Shown here: piece after piece, positions 44,366-53,105 of the stretch
Layout of the letters: the number at the start of each line of letters is the position of its first letter
Position numbering within the stretch: position 1 is the stretch's first letter
Origin: Mycobacterium sp. E787
GTDB lineage: Bacteria > Actinomycetota > Actinomycetes > Mycobacteriales > Mycobacteriaceae
Reading direction: 5' to 3'
DNA: 64,000 nucleotides
Assembly (NCBI RefSeq): GCF_001668725.1
Contig: NZ_LZKL01000095.1
Location: forward strand, 124,001 to 188,000
Program-made: the position numbers and the translations under genes
Notes under the pieces: generated by a model
What the model was told of the DNA's origin: nothing
The model's database searches: none
Seen by the model: the letters and a program-made list of their open reading frames with translations, nothing else

Positions 44366-44942
44366 ACATCCCTCACCTTTATTCCGATGGTGCGATTCTT
44401 TGGGTGTCTTCGCTAAGCCCGGGATAGCACTTGTGTTTGGCGCTGGACTGCTTGCCGAGGCCGATGCTCTGGTCCGCAGAAATTGGATAGTTGATGCGTT
44501 GGAGACACGAGCCAGCATCGAAGCCCGGACCGATTTTTACAGCAAGTGGGTCGAGGATTACCCAAATGTGCGAGTGATAACTGATTTAGCGGAAACTAAG
44601 CGAAAATATCGGATCATTACGGTAACTCATGTGATTGAGTTCATCCCTGACCCCGCGCTACGTTGCAGCATCCTCCGAGATTTGCGAGCACGGCTGACAA
44701 ATGATGGAAGGCTGCTGCTAAGTCTTCGGGGTTGGTCCGATGTGAACGCGGCAAAGAATAAGCGACGAAGAGGTGACGGTTTCATTACGGGCCTCGGCAC
44801 GTGGACACGCGGCTATACCATCGCGGAGGCCAAATCCTTATTGGAGTCAACTGGTCTATGCGTGGACTCCACTCCACATAGTTCGCGGGCAAAGTCGCCA
44901 GAGCAAGTGAGGTTGCTATGTCGGAAGACCAACGCCAGTTAG
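44268..44942 (+). CDS. Class I SAM-dependent methyltransferase-like protein
   Basis: Up to 224 residues. After an N-terminal arm (LTSNGKYEPRQHLSARRFKH) comes a Rossmann core: motif I IALVFGAGLLAEADALV, motif II acid in IVDALE, then VTHVIEFIPDP and the post-motif LLLSLRGWSDV. The N-terminal arm with SNGK resembles methyltransferases found beside phage-defence genes (memory, uncertain). Motif I lacks the usual final glycines of an active site, so activity is not certain. It overlaps both neighbours. Confidence 0.65.
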   Translation: MPGILLAIMGAALTLTSNGKYEPRQHLSARRFKHPSPLFRWCDSLGVFAKPGIALVFGAGLLAEADALVRRNWIVDALETRASIEARTDFYSKWVEDYPNVRVITDLAETKRKYRIITVTHVIEFIPDPALRCSILRDLRARLTNDGRLLLSLRGWSDVNAAKNKRRRGDGFITGLGTWTRGYTIAEAKSLLESTGLCVDSTPHSSRAKSPEQVRLLCRKTNAS

Positions 44943-45769
44943 CCACCGTTACCTACCAAGATGCAGGTCGGGAAGTCAGTCAGAACTTCTCGACCATGTA
45001 CTCCAACCTCACGCTTGCGTCGGGGCTGCTAACCGCATTACTGGGCGTGCTGGGTGCTGGCGAGTTGTTTAAGGGTGCCGGCGGAACGACGGGCACGCAG
45101 CCCCCTCACATGATCGAAGGGATCCCGGCATTATCACCGATCTCGGTAATGGTCCTCGTCCTCGTGTTCCCGTTGCTTTTTCGGTTCTTCGTGCGCACAA
45201 TGTTGGCGTACAATAACTTACTTCGATACAACAAAATCCGCGCGGCGGCATGGAAGTTTCTTCAGGGCCAGTCGCAGTGGACCGAATTTTCCTCGACATA
45301 CTGCCTTTACGAGCTAAAGTGGAAATCCCCACAAACAATACGTCAGTCAATGTGGTCAATTTTAAAATACGGGTTCATGTGGCTATTTGCAGTTTTTGTC
45401 GTAGCGATAGGATGGGGTTTTGCGACCACAACCGGTGGGTGGAAGTTTCGCCTCATAGCTGGACTCGCATTGATTCTTGGTGCCGGGTGGGAGATCGGGT
45501 CCTTGATCAAAGCAAGGACATTTTACTTTTCGTTGCCGACCCGTGAAGATCGCAAAGAGTGTGAGTCGATGCGGCCAGCCTCCTCGGACACTGCGAACAG
45601 CGAAGAGCTATCCGTAAAGCCGGCCGCTCTCCGTGGTGGCGGGAAGCATCTTGCCCTTGTTGTGCTTGTTGCTGCCCTTGATGTCGTTTTTGCCGCCGTC
45701 GGCGGGGCCATCTTCCTTGCGGCCGCCGCCGGTGTTATCGCCATGTTCCGCTGGGTGACCGCCGGGTGA
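44918..45769 (+). CDS. Multi-pass membrane protein, third gene of the cassette
   Basis: 283 residues; ATG lies 25 bases inside the end of the methyltransferase gene. Hydrophobic helices at about 28-50, 73-92, 148-168, 172-192 and two near the C-terminus (about 242-282). A cytoplasmic charged helix follows the second (AYNNLLRYNKIRAAAWKFL). The N-terminal half resembles two-helix SLATT-like membrane modules seen as effectors in prokaryotic conflict systems, but I am not sure of the family. Codon use and GC mark it as foreign. Confidence 0.65.
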   Translation: MSEDQRQLATVTYQDAGREVSQNFSTMYSNLTLASGLLTALLGVLGAGELFKGAGGTTGTQPPHMIEGIPALSPISVMVLVLVFPLLFRFFVRTMLAYNNLLRYNKIRAAAWKFLQGQSQWTEFSSTYCLYELKWKSPQTIRQSMWSILKYGFMWLFAVFVVAIGWGFATTTGGWKFRLIAGLALILGAGWEIGSLIKARTFYFSLPTREDRKECESMRPASSDTANSEELSVKPAALRGGGKHLALVVLVAALDVVFAAVGGAIFLAAAAGVIAMFRWVTAG

Positions 45770-45981
45770 TGGCCGTGCAAGCCAGCGGCAGAGGCATCTA
45801 ATTGCGCCGGGCAGTATTCGACCTGCTGACCGGACATTCTCCTGAGGGTATCCAACTGTCAGTTGTACGCCCGGCAAACGTGGTTTCGCTGGACCTGCGA
45901 GGCTACGATAGCCACCAGATAGCCAGCTGTTGGCGACGTTGGTCAGAAATGTGCTTTGAACTGCGTATATTGGGGTGACAG

Positions 45982-46010
45982 GGGTGCCCCCGGCAAGGGT
46001 GCCCCCGGCA
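45982..46010. repeat. Two tandem copies of the tRNA-Arg 3' end sequence
   Basis: GGGTGCCCCCGGCA occurs at 45982-45995 and 45997-46010 and again at 47324-47337, where it covers the tRNA-Arg acceptor end. The first copy and the tRNA copy also share TGACAGG just before. These look like attachment-site remnants of an element that targeted this tRNA. Confidence 0.6.
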
Positions 46011-46039
46011 GTGTCTGATTCCACGACATAGTTGACAGA

Positions 46040-47318
46040 TGTCTCGCGACATAGTTGACACCTCTGCTGTTGTGGGAGGTCGACCATGTCGAAGGCGCAG
46101 CTGGTCATCACCGCCGTCGTGCTCGAAGGACGCAGCAAAAGCGAGGTCGCCCGCGACTACGAGCTCTCCCGCTACTGGGTACACCAGCTGGTCACCCGCT
46201 ACCACGCCGACGGGCCGGCGGCCTTCGAGCCGCGCTCGCGGCGCCCGCATCACCATCGACATGCCATCAGCGCCGAGGTCGAAGACCGCATCGTGCGGCT
46301 GCGCAAATCGCTGTCCAAACGGGGCTATGACGCCGGCGCGGCCACCATCGCCGAACACCTCACCCGCGACCCCACCCTCACCGAAGTGCCTGCCGTATCA
46401 ACCATTTGGCGCATCCTGCACAAACGCGGATTCGTCACCCCCCAACCCCACAAACGGCCCCGCTCGGCCTGGAAACGCTTCGCCGCCGACCAACCCAACG
46501 AGCTGTGGCAAGCCGACGTCACCCACTGGCACCTCGCCGATGACACCGACGCCGAAATCCTCAACCTCCTCGACGACCATTCCCGTCTGGCCCTGGCCAG
46601 CATCGCCGCCCCCACCATGACCGGCCCGGACGTGGTCGACACCTTCCTGGCCGCCTTCACCAAGTGGGGCACCCCCGCCGCGGTACTGACCGACAACGGC
46701 GCCATCTTCACCGCCACACCCCGACGCGGCGGGCGCACCGCCCTGCAAATCACCCTCGGCGAGCTGGGCATCACCTACATCAACTCCCGCCCCTATCACC
46801 CCCAGACCTGCGGCAAAATCGAGCGGTTCCACCAAACCCTCAAAAAACGCCTCGCCGCCCAACCACCGGCCCGATCGATCACCGAACTGCAAACCCAGCT
46901 CAACGAATTCAGCGCCTACTACAACACCATCCGCCCACACCGGGCGGTCCACCGGCGCACACCCCACCAGGCCTTTGACGCTCGACCCAAAGCCTTCCCC
47001 ACCGGCTACCTCATCCCACCGCACTACCGGATCCGCCACGACCGGATCGACGCCGCCGGCGTCATCACCCTGCGCTACAACAGCCGCCTGCACCACATCG
47101 GCGTGTCCAAACACCTGCGCGGCACCCACGTCACCGTGCTGATCAACGACCTCGACATCCGCGTGCTGCACCGCCACACCGGCCGGCTCATCCGCAAACT
47201 CACACTTGATCCCACCCGCGACTACCAACCACGCGGCGTCAAATGCGGAAACAGCCCCGAAAACAGGCCAGAGGTGTAAACCATGTCTCGGGACACCTGT
47301 CAACGATGTCCCGAGACA
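46040..47318 (+). mobile_element. IS481-family insertion sequence
   Basis: 1279 bp. Terminal inverted repeats TGTCTCGCGACATAGTTGAC (46040-46059) and, reversed, 47298-47318 match at about 19 of 21 positions. A second, degenerate left end (TGTCTGATTCCACGACATAG..., from 46012) sits just outside. TGACAG flanks both sides (46033-46038 with one extra base; 47319-47324), a possible target duplication. It carries one transposase gene. Confidence 0.8.
46086..47279 (+). CDS. IS481-family transposase (DDE)
   Basis: 397 residues. An N-terminal helix-turn-helix (SKSEVARDYELSRYWVHQLV) is followed by the rve integrase core. Catalytic acids are visible as Asp in LWQADVTHWH, Asp in VLTDNGAIF, and Glu in CGKIERFHQTLKKRL. 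The usual YNTIRPHRAVHRRTP segment follows, then a ~110-residue C-terminal domain. It appears intact, so the element could still move. It fills most of the insertion sequence. Confidence 0.93.
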   Translation: MSKAQLVITAVVLEGRSKSEVARDYELSRYWVHQLVTRYHADGPAAFEPRSRRPHHHRHAISAEVEDRIVRLRKSLSKRGYDAGAATIAEHLTRDPTLTEVPAVSTIWRILHKRGFVTPQPHKRPRSAWKRFAADQPNELWQADVTHWHLADDTDAEILNLLDDHSRLALASIAAPTMTGPDVVDTFLAAFTKWGTPAAVLTDNGAIFTATPRRGGRTALQITLGELGITYINSRPYHPQTCGKIERFHQTLKKRLAAQPPARSITELQTQLNEFSAYYNTIRPHRAVHRRTPHQAFDARPKAFPTGYLIPPHYRIRHDRIDAAGVITLRYNSRLHHIGVSKHLRGTHVTVLINDLDIRVLHRHTGRLIRKLTLDPTRDYQPRGVKCGNSPENRPEV

Positions 47319-47326
47319 TGACAGGG

Positions 47327-47399
47327 TGCCCCCGGCAGGATTCGAACCTGCGACACCGGCTTTAGGAGAGCCGTGCTCTATCCCCTGAGCTACGAGGGC
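47327..47399 (-). tRNA. tRNA-Arg (anticodon CCT)
   Basis: 73 bases. The acceptor arms GCCCTCG and CGGGGGC pair (one G-U). The D-loop segment AGCTCAGGGGATAGAGC, the anticodon loop CTCCTAA (anticodon CCT) and the T-arm GCAGGTTCGAATCCTGC are all standard. CCA is not encoded. The 3' end faces the accessory region, the classic side for integration. Confidence 0.95.
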
Positions 47400-47574
47400 G
47401 AGGGACGCCTTTGAGTACCTGACTAAACCTAGCTGGTCGAGGCCTTGGGCGCGGGTCGTGGTGCGGTTGCGGGCTCGAGGTCCGGTCGTGGTGATCTGCG
47501 GGTATGAGTGTAGCGGGCGCGGCGATAACCGCGTGACGCGCGGCCTCCGGGGCCGGCTACGGCGAGCCTCGTCG

Positions 47575-49188
47575 TCATGGGCCTGCCGGTCGAACGACGT
47601 CCCCACCGGCATCCGCTCCGGTGCGGACGCGCGTCATGGTGCGGCCCCGGAAGAATCCCGGCGCTATCGCCCACCAGACCACCATCAGAATCAATCCGAG
47701 CACCAGTGCGCCGATGCCGATCGCCGCGACGGCGCCGAACCCGAGGATGGTGATGTTGTTGCCGTCGTCGTCGGTCAGCCACCCGGGCTTGGCATACTGG
47801 ATTAGCCCGTAGATCAGCACAATCAGCAGGCCCATGCCACCCAGCAACGGAACGACGCCGCGCATCACAAAGTCCCGCACCGATCCGGTAAGGGTGTTGC
47901 GGTAGTACCAGGCGCACGCAAACCCGGTAAGCCCGTAATAGAACGCGATCATCAACCCAACCGATCCGACCAGCGCGGCAAGCAGGTTCTCGCTGATGAG
48001 CGTGAAGAGGATGTAGCAAAGGATGGACACCACGCCGACCGCGATTGTGGACGTGGTCGGCGTGAGGTAGCGAGAGTGAGTCTTCGCGAAGGAGTCAGGT
48101 AGCGCTTTGTACAGCCCCATCGACAAGGTGGTGCGCGCGGTCTGCAAGATCGTCGTCTGTGTCGACGCGAGGGCGGACGTGAGGATCGACGCCGCCAGCA
48201 ACAGCGGTGCAGTCGTCCCGAGGACGCCTTTGCCGAACAATTCGGAACCGATGGATGCGAAGATGTCTTTCGAGTTGTGCGGGTTGCCCAGCCCGATACC
48301 CCGCGTCCCGACACCGGCGAACGCGACGGCCGACACGGTCACCAGGGCGTAGGTCGCCAGCAGCAGGAAAGTCGAGATGATGGCGGCCCGGCCCGGCGTG
48401 CGGCTGGGGTCGTCGGACTCCTCGTTGCATGCCACAGCGGTGTCGAAGCCCCAATACATGAAGATCGCCATGAGAACCGCTGGGGCGATGGTCTTCTCGA
48501 CATCAAGACCGCCCGGCCAGAACCAGGACAGCGACGGATGCAGCGAAAAGGCCTGGGCGTTATGGGTATACGACTTGACCAGCGCAACCACCGAAAAGAC
48601 ACTCAGCACCACGATTTGAGTGGATAGCAGAGCGTACAGCAGCCCGGCCGAGACCTCGATGCCGCGATAGCAAACATAGGTCATCACGACAGTCCAGAAG
48701 ACGCCTATCACCGTCGACCAGAACTTGTTGTTGGCCAGATCCGCGACCGAATGCCAGCCGAGGTTGCTGGCGAACCTGAACGAGTACGACGCGGAGACCT
48801 CGGCCAGGTTCGCCATCGCAATTACTTGCGCGGCTATGATCCCCCAACCGCCGAGCCATCCGGCGATGGGTCCAAATGCCCGCGATGCCCACGTGAACGT
48901 GGTGCCACAGTCCGGTTCGGCCCTGTTCAATTCCCGGTAGGCGACGGCGACCAAGTACATCGGGATGAATGAAATGAGAACGATCGCAGGGGCTTTGACG
49001 CCGGCGAGCAGCCCACCGCCGTTCGCTACGATGAGACCCGATGTCGCGGCAAGGCTGTAGGCCGGTGCCATGGACGCCAAGCCGACCACGACGCTCGAGA
49101 GAAGGCCGAGCGCGCCGCCCCTGAGGCCTTTGCTCTCGACGGTCGCGGCCTCGCTGCCCGGACCGATCGCGACCTCACCGTTGCTCAT
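47575..49188 (-). CDS. APC-family amino acid permease
   Basis: 537 residues with about 13-14 membrane helices. The first helix carries the APC pattern GLASMAPAYSLAATSGLIV; AEPDCGTTFTWASRAFGP marks the loop and third helix. It is nearest to the actinobacterial basic/aromatic amino acid and putrescine-type permeases; the substrate is not readable. It starts at ATG 49188. The 175 bp between it and the tRNA gene contain nothing I recognise. Confidence 0.9.
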   Translation of the reverse strand: MSNGEVAIGPGSEAATVESKGLRGGALGLLSSVVVGLASMAPAYSLAATSGLIVANGGGLLAGVKAPAIVLISFIPMYLVAVAYRELNRAEPDCGTTFTWASRAFGPIAGWLGGWGIIAAQVIAMANLAEVSASYSFRFASNLGWHSVADLANNKFWSTVIGVFWTVVMTYVCYRGIEVSAGLLYALLSTQIVVLSVFSVVALVKSYTHNAQAFSLHPSLSWFWPGGLDVEKTIAPAVLMAIFMYWGFDTAVACNEESDDPSRTPGRAAIISTFLLLATYALVTVSAVAFAGVGTRGIGLGNPHNSKDIFASIGSELFGKGVLGTTAPLLLAASILTSALASTQTTILQTARTTLSMGLYKALPDSFAKTHSRYLTPTTSTIAVGVVSILCYILFTLISENLLAALVGSVGLMIAFYYGLTGFACAWYYRNTLTGSVRDFVMRGVVPLLGGMGLLIVLIYGLIQYAKPGWLTDDDGNNITILGFGAVAAIGIGALVLGLILMVVWWAIAPGFFRGRTMTRVRTGADAGGDVVRPAGP

Positions 49189-49230
49189 TGCGCCGGAATG
49201 TTCGCCGCGCTTAACGTGGCGCCGTGGCGA

Positions 49231-49452
49231 TCACTGCCATCTGAGATCTTCGTCAACCTGTTGGGCTGGTTCGGCTCGCTCGCCCGCGGCGCGGGTGTCG
49301 ATCGTGACCTCTTGCCAGTACGCCGGACTGTAGAGGTGAATATCCTTGCCGCTGCTGACCTTTAAGACGCCGCCCGTGAGCACTTCATAGGTGGCGCCGT
49401 CCGGATATTCGTCATCTTCGTCGTGGCCGTCAATTTGGATCCACATCTGCAT
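49231..49452 (-). CDS. Small conserved hypothetical protein
   Basis: 73 residues from ATG 49452 (MQMWIQIDGHDEDDEYPDGA). An acidic N-terminus, then beta-type segments (ATYEVLTGGVLKVSSGKDIH) and a YSPAYWQEV motif. The longer upstream frame looks non-coding. No function known. The following 200 bp (49453-49653) contain the start region of the polymerase gene only. Confidence 0.65.
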   Translation of the reverse strand: MQMWIQIDGHDEDDEYPDGATYEVLTGGVLKVSSGKDIHLYSPAYWQEVTIDTRAAGERAEPAQQVDEDLRWQ

Positions 49453-49653
49453 GCTGAACAGTCCTCCGGATCGGGCCGATCGAATTCTTGAGGCTACCGC
49501 TGCGAGCGCGAACTGGGGGAGTCGGAGGTCCTCCGGTTCCGTGGTCAGGAGTCCCAACAATAGGGTCTTTAGCCTGCTGACCAGCAGCCGTGCTGCGCTT
49601 CATCCTGTATCTAGTCGACAACAGGTGCACGGCTTGGTTTGGCGGGATGTTTC

Positions 49654-51414
49654 ATGCGTTCGAATGACGTTGCGGCCGAGGCCCTGCAGGAATTGGCCGA
49701 TCTGATCGCCATCTCCGGAGGCGACCCCTATCGGGTACGCGCGTACGAGAAGGCGGCCCGCTCGGTCGCGGGCCACCCCATCGATCTGGACACTCTTGAC
49801 CGCAAAGGTTTGATGGCGATCCCGGCGGTCGGTGCGCACACCGCCGAAAAGCTGCTCGAGCTGAGGCAGACAGGCCGCATCTCCGCCCTCGAGGAGCTAC
49901 ACGCGCAGTTGCCGGCCGGGCTGCGCACGCTGCTGGGAATCCCCGGGCTGGGGCCCAAGCGGGCTCATCAGGTGTATGTAGAGCTGGGCATTTCGTCGAT
50001 GCCCGAGCTACTCAACGCGTTGCACGATGAGCAGCTGCGCAACCTGAAGGGCTGGGGCGAGACCAGCGAACGCAACCTGGCGCGCGCGATCCGCCAGATG
50101 CAGGAGGTCGGCGGGCGCATGCCGCTGGCGATCGCTCTGGACATCGCCGAGGATCTGGTCGCGCGCCTTGCCGCGCTGCCCCACGTCAGCCGGGTCGACT
50201 ACGCGGGATCCTTGCGGCGGATGCGCGACACGGTCGGCGACATCGACCTGTTGGTGGCCGCCGACGAGGACCCGGCATCGGTCATGGACGACTTCTGCGC
50301 GATGCCGTTGGTCGATCGCGTGCTGGCCCACGGTCCGACGAAGTCTTCGGTGGTGACTACGAAGGGCATCCAGGTGGACCTGCGGGTGGTGCCTGAGAAG
50401 GTCTGGGGCGCGGCGCTGCAATATTTCACCGGGTCGAAAGCCCACAACATCCGCATCCGAGAATTGGCTGTCCGGGCCGGGCTCAAATTGTCCGAGTACG
50501 GGCTGTTTCGGGCCGACACCAACAAGCTCTTGGCGTCGAAGGACGAAGCCGACATCTACGGCAAGCTCGGGCTGCCCTGGATCCCTCCGGTTTTGCGCGA
50601 AGATCGCGGCGAAGTCGAAACCGCGCTGGCGGGCCATCTTCCCGACCTGGTGGAGGTGGACGACATCGTCGGCGACCTGCACGTGCACACCAATCTCACC
50701 GACGGCATCGCCAGCCTGGACGACATGGTCGGGGCCGCCTCCCGGCGCGGTTATCGCTACTGCGCCATCACCGACCACGCCACCCAGCTGGCGATGCAAC
50801 GGATGACGCCCGAAAAGGCGCTCCAACAACGCGGTAAGCTGCCCGAGCTGTCCCGTCGACATGGCATCGAGTTGTTGCACGGCTCGGAACTCAACATAGC
50901 CGCCGACGGTTCGGTGGACTGGGACGACGACTTCTTGGCCGGCTTCGACGTCCTGGTTGCCTCGGTGCACTCCGATTTCGACCAGAGCCCCGAGGAGATG
51001 ACCCGGCGCCTGGTCGCCGCGATCGAACACCCTTACGTCAACATCATCGGCCATCCGACCACCCGCGTTGTGGCCCGGCGTCCGCCGATCGACTTCGATG
51101 TCGATGCGGTGTTCGCGGCGGCCGCACGCACCCATACCGCCCTGGAAATCAACGCTTTTCCCGACCGGCTGGATCTCAACGACGAACTCGTGCGTCGTGC
51201 CCGCGAGTATGGCGTTGTCTTCGCGATCGATACCGACGCCCACGCGGTCCCGCACCTGGACTACATCCGTTACGGTGTCGCCGTGGCCCAGCGCGGCTGG
51301 GTATCGCCCGGCGAGGTGATCAACACCTGGCCACTCGACCGGCTCCGCGCGTTCCTGGCAAAGGGACGCCGCCTGTCCACCGCACACCGCCGCGCCGCTT
51401 CCCGGCGTCATTGA
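49654..51414 (+). CDS. polX: DNA polymerase X family protein with PHP domain
   Basis: 586 residues from ATG 49654 (TTG 49639 possible). An 8-kDa-like region and helix-hairpin-helix motifs (LLGIPGLGPKRAHQVYVELG) are followed by the nucleotidyltransferase core with YAGSLRRMRDTVGDIDLLVA (two catalytic Asp) and the third Asp in IQVDLRVV. The C-terminal PHP domain (from about 345) has GDLHVHTNLTDG, ITDHATQ and NIIGHPT metal sites, giving a 3'-5' exonuclease or phosphatase. The enzyme acts in base-excision and gap repair. All catalytic residues look intact. Confidence 0.93.
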   Translation: MRSNDVAAEALQELADLIAISGGDPYRVRAYEKAARSVAGHPIDLDTLDRKGLMAIPAVGAHTAEKLLELRQTGRISALEELHAQLPAGLRTLLGIPGLGPKRAHQVYVELGISSMPELLNALHDEQLRNLKGWGETSERNLARAIRQMQEVGGRMPLAIALDIAEDLVARLAALPHVSRVDYAGSLRRMRDTVGDIDLLVAADEDPASVMDDFCAMPLVDRVLAHGPTKSSVVTTKGIQVDLRVVPEKVWGAALQYFTGSKAHNIRIRELAVRAGLKLSEYGLFRADTNKLLASKDEADIYGKLGLPWIPPVLREDRGEVETALAGHLPDLVEVDDIVGDLHVHTNLTDGIASLDDMVGAASRRGYRYCAITDHATQLAMQRMTPEKALQQRGKLPELSRRHGIELLHGSELNIAADGSVDWDDDFLAGFDVLVASVHSDFDQSPEEMTRRLVAAIEHPYVNIIGHPTTRVVARRPPIDFDVDAVFAAAARTHTALEINAFPDRLDLNDELVRRAREYGVVFAIDTDAHAVPHLDYIRYGVAVAQRGWVSPGEVINTWPLDRLRAFLAKGRRLSTAHRRAASRRH

Positions 51415-51456
51415 GCAGGCGGGAAAGCTCGGCGGCGACGAACGACCACCGGGGAT

Positions 51457-51470
51457 GGGACTTCGGTCCC
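51457..51470. promoter_or_regulatory. DosR-like box upstream of the ANTAR/USP operon
   Basis: GGGACTTCGGTCCC matches the inner 14 positions of the dormancy-regulon consensus GGGACTWWAGTCCC at 12 of 14. It lies 127 bp before the ANTAR gene. The downstream universal stress protein is a typical DosR target class. Confidence 0.6.
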
Positions 51471-51596
51471 TACCGGTCGGCCGCACGCCGTCGAAAAATC
51501 ACCTGCATGGCCACGAAGTTGTGACCACGGCACATTTAACCGTAGCCACTGCTCAGTACTGGTCAGCTCCGCAACCACCGCAGAAGGGATCGTACG

Positions 51597-51950
51597 GTGA
51601 AGCCGCAGGTAGACACCGATCACCGCAGGGATCCTCGCCGCAGCGGCCAGCGCAGTCTTAGCGCCGCCGAAGGCGTGCTGGTTGCCCTGCGCCACTGCAG
51701 CCTCGACGAGGCGTTCGCCGACATTGTGCAGACGGCCAAACGGCACAGCGTGGCCCCCCTGGAGTTGGCCGATGCGCTCGTGGCGATCGCCGAGAATTAT
51801 CCGACCTCCGACTTGGATGCCGCGCTCATCGAGGTCGTTGACCTAGCTTGGGGCGCCTTGTTGGCGAGCAGAATGAGTAACGACTGTGACTGCGACCGGG
51901 CGCAACAGCCGCCGGTGAAGGCAACGCATCCGACGCTCAAGCCGAACTGA
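51597..51950 (+). CDS. Stand-alone ANTAR-domain protein
   Basis: 117 residues from GTG. Residues ~20-80 match ANTAR: LSAAEGVLVALRHCSLDEAF, AKRHSVAPLELADALVAIAE. ANTAR domains bind paired RNA hairpins and prevent transcription termination; this one has no GAF or receiver sensor domain attached. A basic arm precedes it and a Cys/Pro tail follows. It is the first gene of a likely operon with a small protein and a universal stress protein. Confidence 0.82.
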   Translation: MKPQVDTDHRRDPRRSGQRSLSAAEGVLVALRHCSLDEAFADIVQTAKRHSVAPLELADALVAIAENYPTSDLDAALIEVVDLAWGALLASRMSNDCDCDRAQQPPVKATHPTLKPN

Positions 51951-51963
51951 TGGGATCTGTGCC

Positions 51964-52185
51964 GTGACCGAGCCGACTTCGCAAGCCGCCGACGCTGACA
52001 TCGCTGAGCAAGCTCGTCCAGTCGACGATGACATCGAGAAGCTGTCGGTTTCGGTCCACGGAGGGGAGGCGGCGTCGGCCGATAGCGCCTTCTGGCCGAT
52101 CATGCAGTTCAATTCGCTTGCACCACAACGTTCTTTCATTGACGACATGGCGTCGCTGGGCGGGCCCTACCGACCAAATTGGTGA
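51964..52185 (+). CDS. Small hypothetical protein
   Basis: 73 residues from GTG, 13 bp after the ANTAR gene and 7 bp before the universal stress gene. Acidic N-terminus, then FWPIMQFNSLAPQRSFIDDM. No recognised domain. Its position suggests an accessory role in the same response. Confidence 0.6.
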   Translation: MTEPTSQAADADIAEQARPVDDDIEKLSVSVHGGEAASADSAFWPIMQFNSLAPQRSFIDDMASLGGPYRPNW

Positions 52186-52192
52186 CGATCCA

Positions 52193-53077
52193 ATGCCTGG
52201 TCGCAGCACACACTCGGGTGTCATAGTCGGAGTCGACGGATCCCCGTCGTCGACGACCGCCGCAAAGTGGGCCGCACACCAAGCAACCATGCACGGGGTC
52301 GGACTGACCGTCGTCCATGTCACAAGCCCACTCGTCATCCGGCCCGGCGTCCCCCTTCCGGCTGCCCTCTCCCGGGAGCACAAGGAACGGGCTCGCAGGG
52401 TCATCGCCGATGCGATTCGAGCCGCCGAAGACGGTGCGCCGGAGAACAATCGACCTGAGATCGACAGCAAACTGGTGTGCGCGGCACCCGTCCCCACCCT
52501 GATCGAACTGTCTGAAGAGGCGTACATGGTGGTGGTCGGGTGCCGCGGACAAGACGCGCCGGAGCGGATCTTGCTCGGCTCGGTCAGCACCGGATTGATC
52601 CAACATGCCCACTGCCCGGTCGCCGTGATCCACGCGGAGGCCCCCATCCCGCTGGGGTCCTCGCAGTTACCGGTGTTGGTCGGAGTCGACGGGTCCAGGG
52701 CGTCGGACCTGGCCACCGCAATTGCCTTCGACGAGGCCTCTTTTCGCGGTGTGGACCTCGTGGCCGTCCACGCCTGGACGGACTCGGACACCTCGGGTGT
52801 GCTGAGCAAGGAATGGTCGGCCCTGCAATCGAGGGCAGCGGAAATCCTGTCAGAACGCCTGGCCGGATGGCAGGAACGCTATCCCGACGTCACCGTTCAC
52901 CGCCGGCTGGTGCTCGACCGCCCGGCCCGCCATCTCCTCGAGGAATCCGAGTCTGCCCAACTTGTCGTGGTCGGCAGTCATGGCCGGGGCGGATTCGCCG
53001 GAATGTCGCTCGGATCGGTGAGCAATGCCGTGGCACACGCTGCCCGTATCCCGGTGATCGTCGCCCGCGGGGACTAA
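52193..53077 (+). CDS. Tandem universal stress protein (UspA family)
   Basis: 294 residues, two Usp domains. Domain 1 (about 5-145) opens GVIVGVDGSPSSTTAAKWAA and has VVVGCRGQDAPERILLGSVS. Domain 2 (about 155-294) opens VLVGVDGSRASDLATAIAFD and has VVVGSHGRGGFAGMSLGSVS, the G-x2-G-x9-G-S ATP-binding pattern. Double Usp proteins of this size are common hypoxia-induced proteins in mycobacteria (e.g. Rv2623). The upstream DosR-like box supports induction under low oxygen. Confidence 0.93.
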   Translation: MPGRSTHSGVIVGVDGSPSSTTAAKWAAHQATMHGVGLTVVHVTSPLVIRPGVPLPAALSREHKERARRVIADAIRAAEDGAPENNRPEIDSKLVCAAPVPTLIELSEEAYMVVVGCRGQDAPERILLGSVSTGLIQHAHCPVAVIHAEAPIPLGSSQLPVLVGVDGSRASDLATAIAFDEASFRGVDLVAVHAWTDSDTSGVLSKEWSALQSRAAEILSERLAGWQERYPDVTVHRRLVLDRPARHLLEESESAQLVVVGSHGRGGFAGMSLGSVSNAVAHAARIPVIVARGD

Positions 53078-53105
53078 TGCGTTGCCTGGCGGACCAACAG
53101 GTTAG

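Noticed and set aside
39300..47400. CRISPR array or complete prophage in the accessory region
   Set aside because: No regularly spaced repeats, no integrase, and no capsid or tail genes; only a possible terminase-like remnant.
46398..47612. 404-codon minus-strand frame over the transposase and tRNA
   Set aside because: Shadow of the transposase, and it runs through the tRNA gene.
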